Origin: Phaeoceros laevis
Lineage: Eukaryota > Anthocerotophyta > Anthocerotopsida > Notothyladales
Direction of reading: 5' to 3'
Length of the DNA stretch: 34,468 nt
Assembly: GCA_049999765.1 (NCBI GenBank)
Contig: JBNGIQ010008911.1
Coordinates: forward strand, 89,412 to 123,879
Both the position numbers and the translations under genes were made by a program. Position 1 is the first letter of the stretch; every line of letters starts with the position of its first letter. Shown one piece after another: positions 32,099 through 34,468 of the stretch. The notes beneath the pieces were generated by a model, which searched no databases, was not told the DNA's origin, and worked only from the letters and a program-made list of their open reading frames with translations.

Positions 32099-33200
32099 AA
32101 AATATAGGATCAAATAATAAATATGTAGACTAGGATATATATTATATTAACTGGAATTAATTTCTATATTTGAGGATCATGAAATTAATCAGTTTGTTTA
32201 ATCTGGTTATGTTTTTCAAGCTTTTTCTTTTTCAAAGAGTTTTGGAAAAATCAAAATTCATATCATTCAAGCATATAAAATTCTATAGATAGAATCATAA
32301 AATCTATGATTATGGAACATAAAGTTTTCTATCATAAAAGCATAATTTTGTGCAAAACCTTTTAGTACTTGTGTTATGAAAATATGAATTTACGAACTTA
32401 GGACTAAGTCACAAAAAATATGTAAAATATTTTGAAATTTAGAAAAAAACTGTACATTTTTATATTTTTATTATCATATATATTACTGTTATTATATATA
32501 TTTATATTGTAGAAAAATAGTATTTTTACTGCAACTCTGTGTGCTTTCAAAAGCTCATCTTCCCTAATCTTTGTCGTATTCTAATTCTCTTTGTTATTTA
32601 CTTGACTCTCTTGATCGTGCTAGCTAGTGAGCCAGCTAGTGATAGGGACAAGAGCATGTGTTAATTTCTTTGGCCATGGTACTAATAGAAGGAGATGCTT
32701 ATGAAATTTCTCAATGATTATTATTGCTGTATTTTCCATTGCTAGAAGCCTAGTAGAATGTTCAGGTAGCTTACTTATTGGATCTCTTTTAGAAATGGCA
32801 ACACGCTCAATTCCCATGTGGAGTTGGGTATAGTGCGGCTCTTTACTACTATTCCTTTCTATAAACTTTGTGGATGGCAAAAAAAAAAAAAAGACTTTCA
32901 AGGATATCTCAATACGGAAAACATTTAGGTACACTTTCAAAATGCACCTTAATGTGCACCACTCGCAACGACTTACGTGCGAGGGTGCACGACTTAGGTT
33001 CGAGGGTGCACCTAACTGCGCCAAGTGAAATGTCGTAGCCATTTTGGTATGTAGAACCCTACATCATGCACATAGCTCGCATGTATAGCAACCCGCGACG
33101 GACACGTCACAGGTAAACGCGAAGGGTGACAGGGTCAGCAAGTCCCGTGACTGCTGAACCGGTCGGGATATGCTCCCATCACATCGAACGCTGTTGCCTA

Positions 33201-33407
33201 GGCACTTTGCTCCCTGCCCTGTGGCAACCATTTCAGTCCACGCGCAGCGGCGCATTGTGCCTCGGCCTCAAAAGGTGAGGAAGGAGATCGAATGTGGCAG
33301 CTGCACATCAACAAGGGCAGCCACTGCTTCCCTGCATCCTTGCGCAATGGCTATGCCTATGCCTTGGCTATGGCACTTTGCGCCAGCCCTGTGGCAACCG
33401 TTTCAGT
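33201..33407. repeat. Direct repeat of ~37 bp, 134 bp apart
   Basis: GGCACTTTGCTCCCTGCCCT, followed by GTGGCAACCATTTCAGT, at 33201-33237 reappears at 33372-33407 with a few changes and one base shorter. The second copy ends just before the stop codon of the PPR gene on the other strand. Its nature is unknown; it may be a dispersed repeat or the edge of a duplicated segment. Confidence 0.7.
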
Positions 33408-33418
33408 AGCCTTTAGGT

Positions 33419-34468
33419 TTAATTTAGTTTAAGCGGAATTCTGCTGCTGAAACCAGTTCGTGTCCTCATTTGGACTCTTAACACATGTGACTCGTTCAGC
33501 AGAGAAGGGGAGTTCCGCTGATGCATGCACAGTGTGGCAACCAGGATTTCAAGGCAGCCAGTGTGATGGCAGCTGCCCCATCGAGAGGCTGCCTCCTGGT
33601 ATAACATTGCGCAGAAGCACATCTGGTTTCCTGCTGCAACTGGTACTTTAGTGCCAGGTTTCAAAGTCAGGGCAAAGTAATTTCCAATGGTTTCAAAACA
33701 CCACAGAGCCCTCTCTATATCCCCGTGACTTTTGCAGGCATTCCACAAAGATGTCAAGCCCACCACATTCATGGAATGCCCAAAAACCTGGCGTGCATGT
33801 TCCAGCTTACCACATTCCGTATACATGTCCACCAGGCAGTTGCCCACCAGTACATCATCCAGCAGACCTCTTTGGACAATCTTTGAGTCCAGCTCCCTGC
33901 CCTTCTGTATGGTATCAGTGCTTGCACACGCCTTCAGAAGGCAAGCAAAAGTAACATGGTCAGCCAAAATGAGGCCCGCCTCCTTCATTTGTCCATACAC
34001 AACAAGCGCCTCTTGGCAGAGTCCTTGCTGTGCATACCCAGCTATCAGGGCATTCCATGTCACCACATCCTTTGTGGCCATGCTGTCAAAAACCTGGCGT
34101 GCATTTTCCAGCTCACCACATTTTGCATACATGTCCACCAGGCAGTTGCCCACCACTACATCATCCAGCAGACCTCTTTTGACAATCTTTGAGTGCAGCT
34201 CCCTGCCCTTCTGTAAGGCACCAGTGCTTGCACAAGCCTTCAGAAGCCAAGCAAAAGTAACAGGGTCAGCCAAGATGAGGCCCGCCTCCTCCATTTGTCC
34301 ATACACAACAAGCGCCTCTTGGCAGAGTCCTTGCTGTGCATACCCAGCTATCAGGGCATTCCATGTCACCACATCCTTTGTGGCCATGCTGTCACAAACC
34401 TGGCGTGCAACTTTCAATTCGCCACATTTTGCATACATGTCCACCAGGCAGGTGCCAACAAACAAGTT
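33419..34468 (-). CDS. PPR protein, C-terminal part (runs off window)
   Basis: The frame is open from the right edge of the window to a stop at 33419, about 349 codons; the 5' part lies outside. It contains PLS-type repeats (FVGTCLVDMYAKCGEL, KDVVTWNALIAGYAQQGLCQ, VTFAWLLKACASTGALQKGR), so an organelle RNA-binding role is expected for an intact protein. Consecutive blocks are nearly identical and repeat with a 306-bp (102-codon) period. After the third MYTECGKLEHARQVF unit the expected next repeat is distorted (NVVGLTSLWNACKSHGDIER). The last ~110 residues (from LKPGTKVPVAAGNQ on) match neither PPR nor E/DYW motifs. The C-terminus is therefore truncated or replaced: either a decaying gene or one with a further exon I cannot see. 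Confidence 0.8.
   Translation of the reverse strand, partial: NLFVGTCLVDMYAKCGELKVARQVCDSMATKDVVTWNALIAGYAQQGLCQEALVVYGQMEEAGLILADPVTFAWLLKACASTGALQKGRELHSKIVKRGLLDDVVVGNCLVDMYAKCGELENARQVFDSMATKDVVTWNALIAGYAQQGLCQEALVVYGQMKEAGLILADHVTFACLLKACASTDTIQKGRELDSKIVQRGLLDDVLVGNCLVDMYTECGKLEHARQVFGHSMNVVGLTSLWNACKSHGDIERALWCFETIGNYFALTLKPGTKVPVAAGNQMCFCAMLYQEAASRWGSCHHTGCLEILVATLCMHQRNSPSLLNESHVLRVQMRTRTGFSSRIPLKLN
33781..34468 (-). repeat. 306-bp tandem PPR units, near-identical
   Basis: The landmark (C)AAAAACCTGGCGTGCA starts at 33781 and 34087, and again at 34393 as CACAAACCTGGCGTGCA, an exact 306-bp period equal to one P-L-S triplet of 102 codons. The unit at 34087-34392 and the neighbouring copies differ at only scattered positions. 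This points to recent unequal crossing-over or duplication within the gene. Confidence 0.85.

Larger units (their letters stand above)
31584..33418. other. AT-rich gene-poor region
   Basis: No gene supported. Bases 31584-31860 are the upstream flank of the ODAD3-like gene. From about 31860 to 32600 the DNA is extremely AT-rich with several small foldbacks. A 15-A run at 32879-32893 could be the tail of a retroposed sequence, but nothing upstream is recognisable. From 33000 the composition rises again, with a duplicated ~37-bp motif close to the PPR stop codon. Confidence 0.55.

Noticed and set aside
32879-32893. Poly-A run as evidence of a retrogene
   Set aside because: Nothing upstream of the run resembles a coding sequence or a known retroelement, and AT-rich context makes A-runs common.
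1-34468. CRISPR arrays, bacterial operons, rRNA, tRNA or viral genes
   Set aside because: No direct-repeat/spacer array, no ribosomal or tRNA cloverleaf sequence that I could recognise, and no viral protein was seen; all genes found are spliced or plant-like nuclear genes.

Overview
The window looks like nuclear DNA of a land plant, most likely a fern or another plant with swimming sperm. Genes carry short GT-AG introns. Two long PPR proteins have the MYGKCGSI / FDGLSQRDVVSW style that I associate with fern PPR families. There is an AUX/LAX transporter, a MORN-type PIP5K, a plant SAG12-like papain, and a coiled-coil gene resembling the outer-dynein-arm docking subunit ODAD3/CCDC151. The fern assignment is an inference; no marker gene is present.

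Layout. Bases 1-3700 are AT-rich, gene-poor DNA with small repeats. At 3701-3779 lies a lone relic of a first exon of an FMN-reductase gene whose intact relative sits at 17150-18932. An eight-exon, divergent AUX/LAX auxin-carrier homologue (485 aa) runs at 4288-6747 (+). Convergent to it is an unrecognised basic, coiled-coil-tailed protein (7073-8098, -). A MORN-repeat PIP5K with eight exons follows (9207-13006, -); a 100-N assembly gap cuts its MORN repeats. A 4.1 kb non-coding stretch (13007-17149) has a GA/CT tract, tetranucleotide repeats and a 23-bp palindrome centred on TGACTCA.

Next come a three-exon NAD(P)H:quinone/FMN reductase (17150-18932, -), a divergent intronless papain-like protease (19426-20469, +), and a four-exon G-patch protein (21576-22499, +). 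A two-exon, 1322-residue PLS-class PPR protein ending in E/E+ without DYW spans 23941-28078 (-). A nine-exon ODAD3-like coiled-coil gene (28843-31583, -) uses a GC-AG intron and ends in five Trp-centred repeats. AT-rich DNA follows, then the 3' end of a second PPR gene (33419 to the window edge, -) with 306-bp tandem units.

This is ordinary nuclear gene order: neighbours are not an operon and no shared pathway is evident. All exon structures were built by hand from splice signals, reading phase and similarity to known families, and every exon chain given closes in frame. Points most worth a second look are the ODAD3-like gene with its Trp-repeat tail, the altered TM1 of the AUX/LAX protein, the recurring insertion in the PPR L motifs, and the FMN-reductase exon relic.
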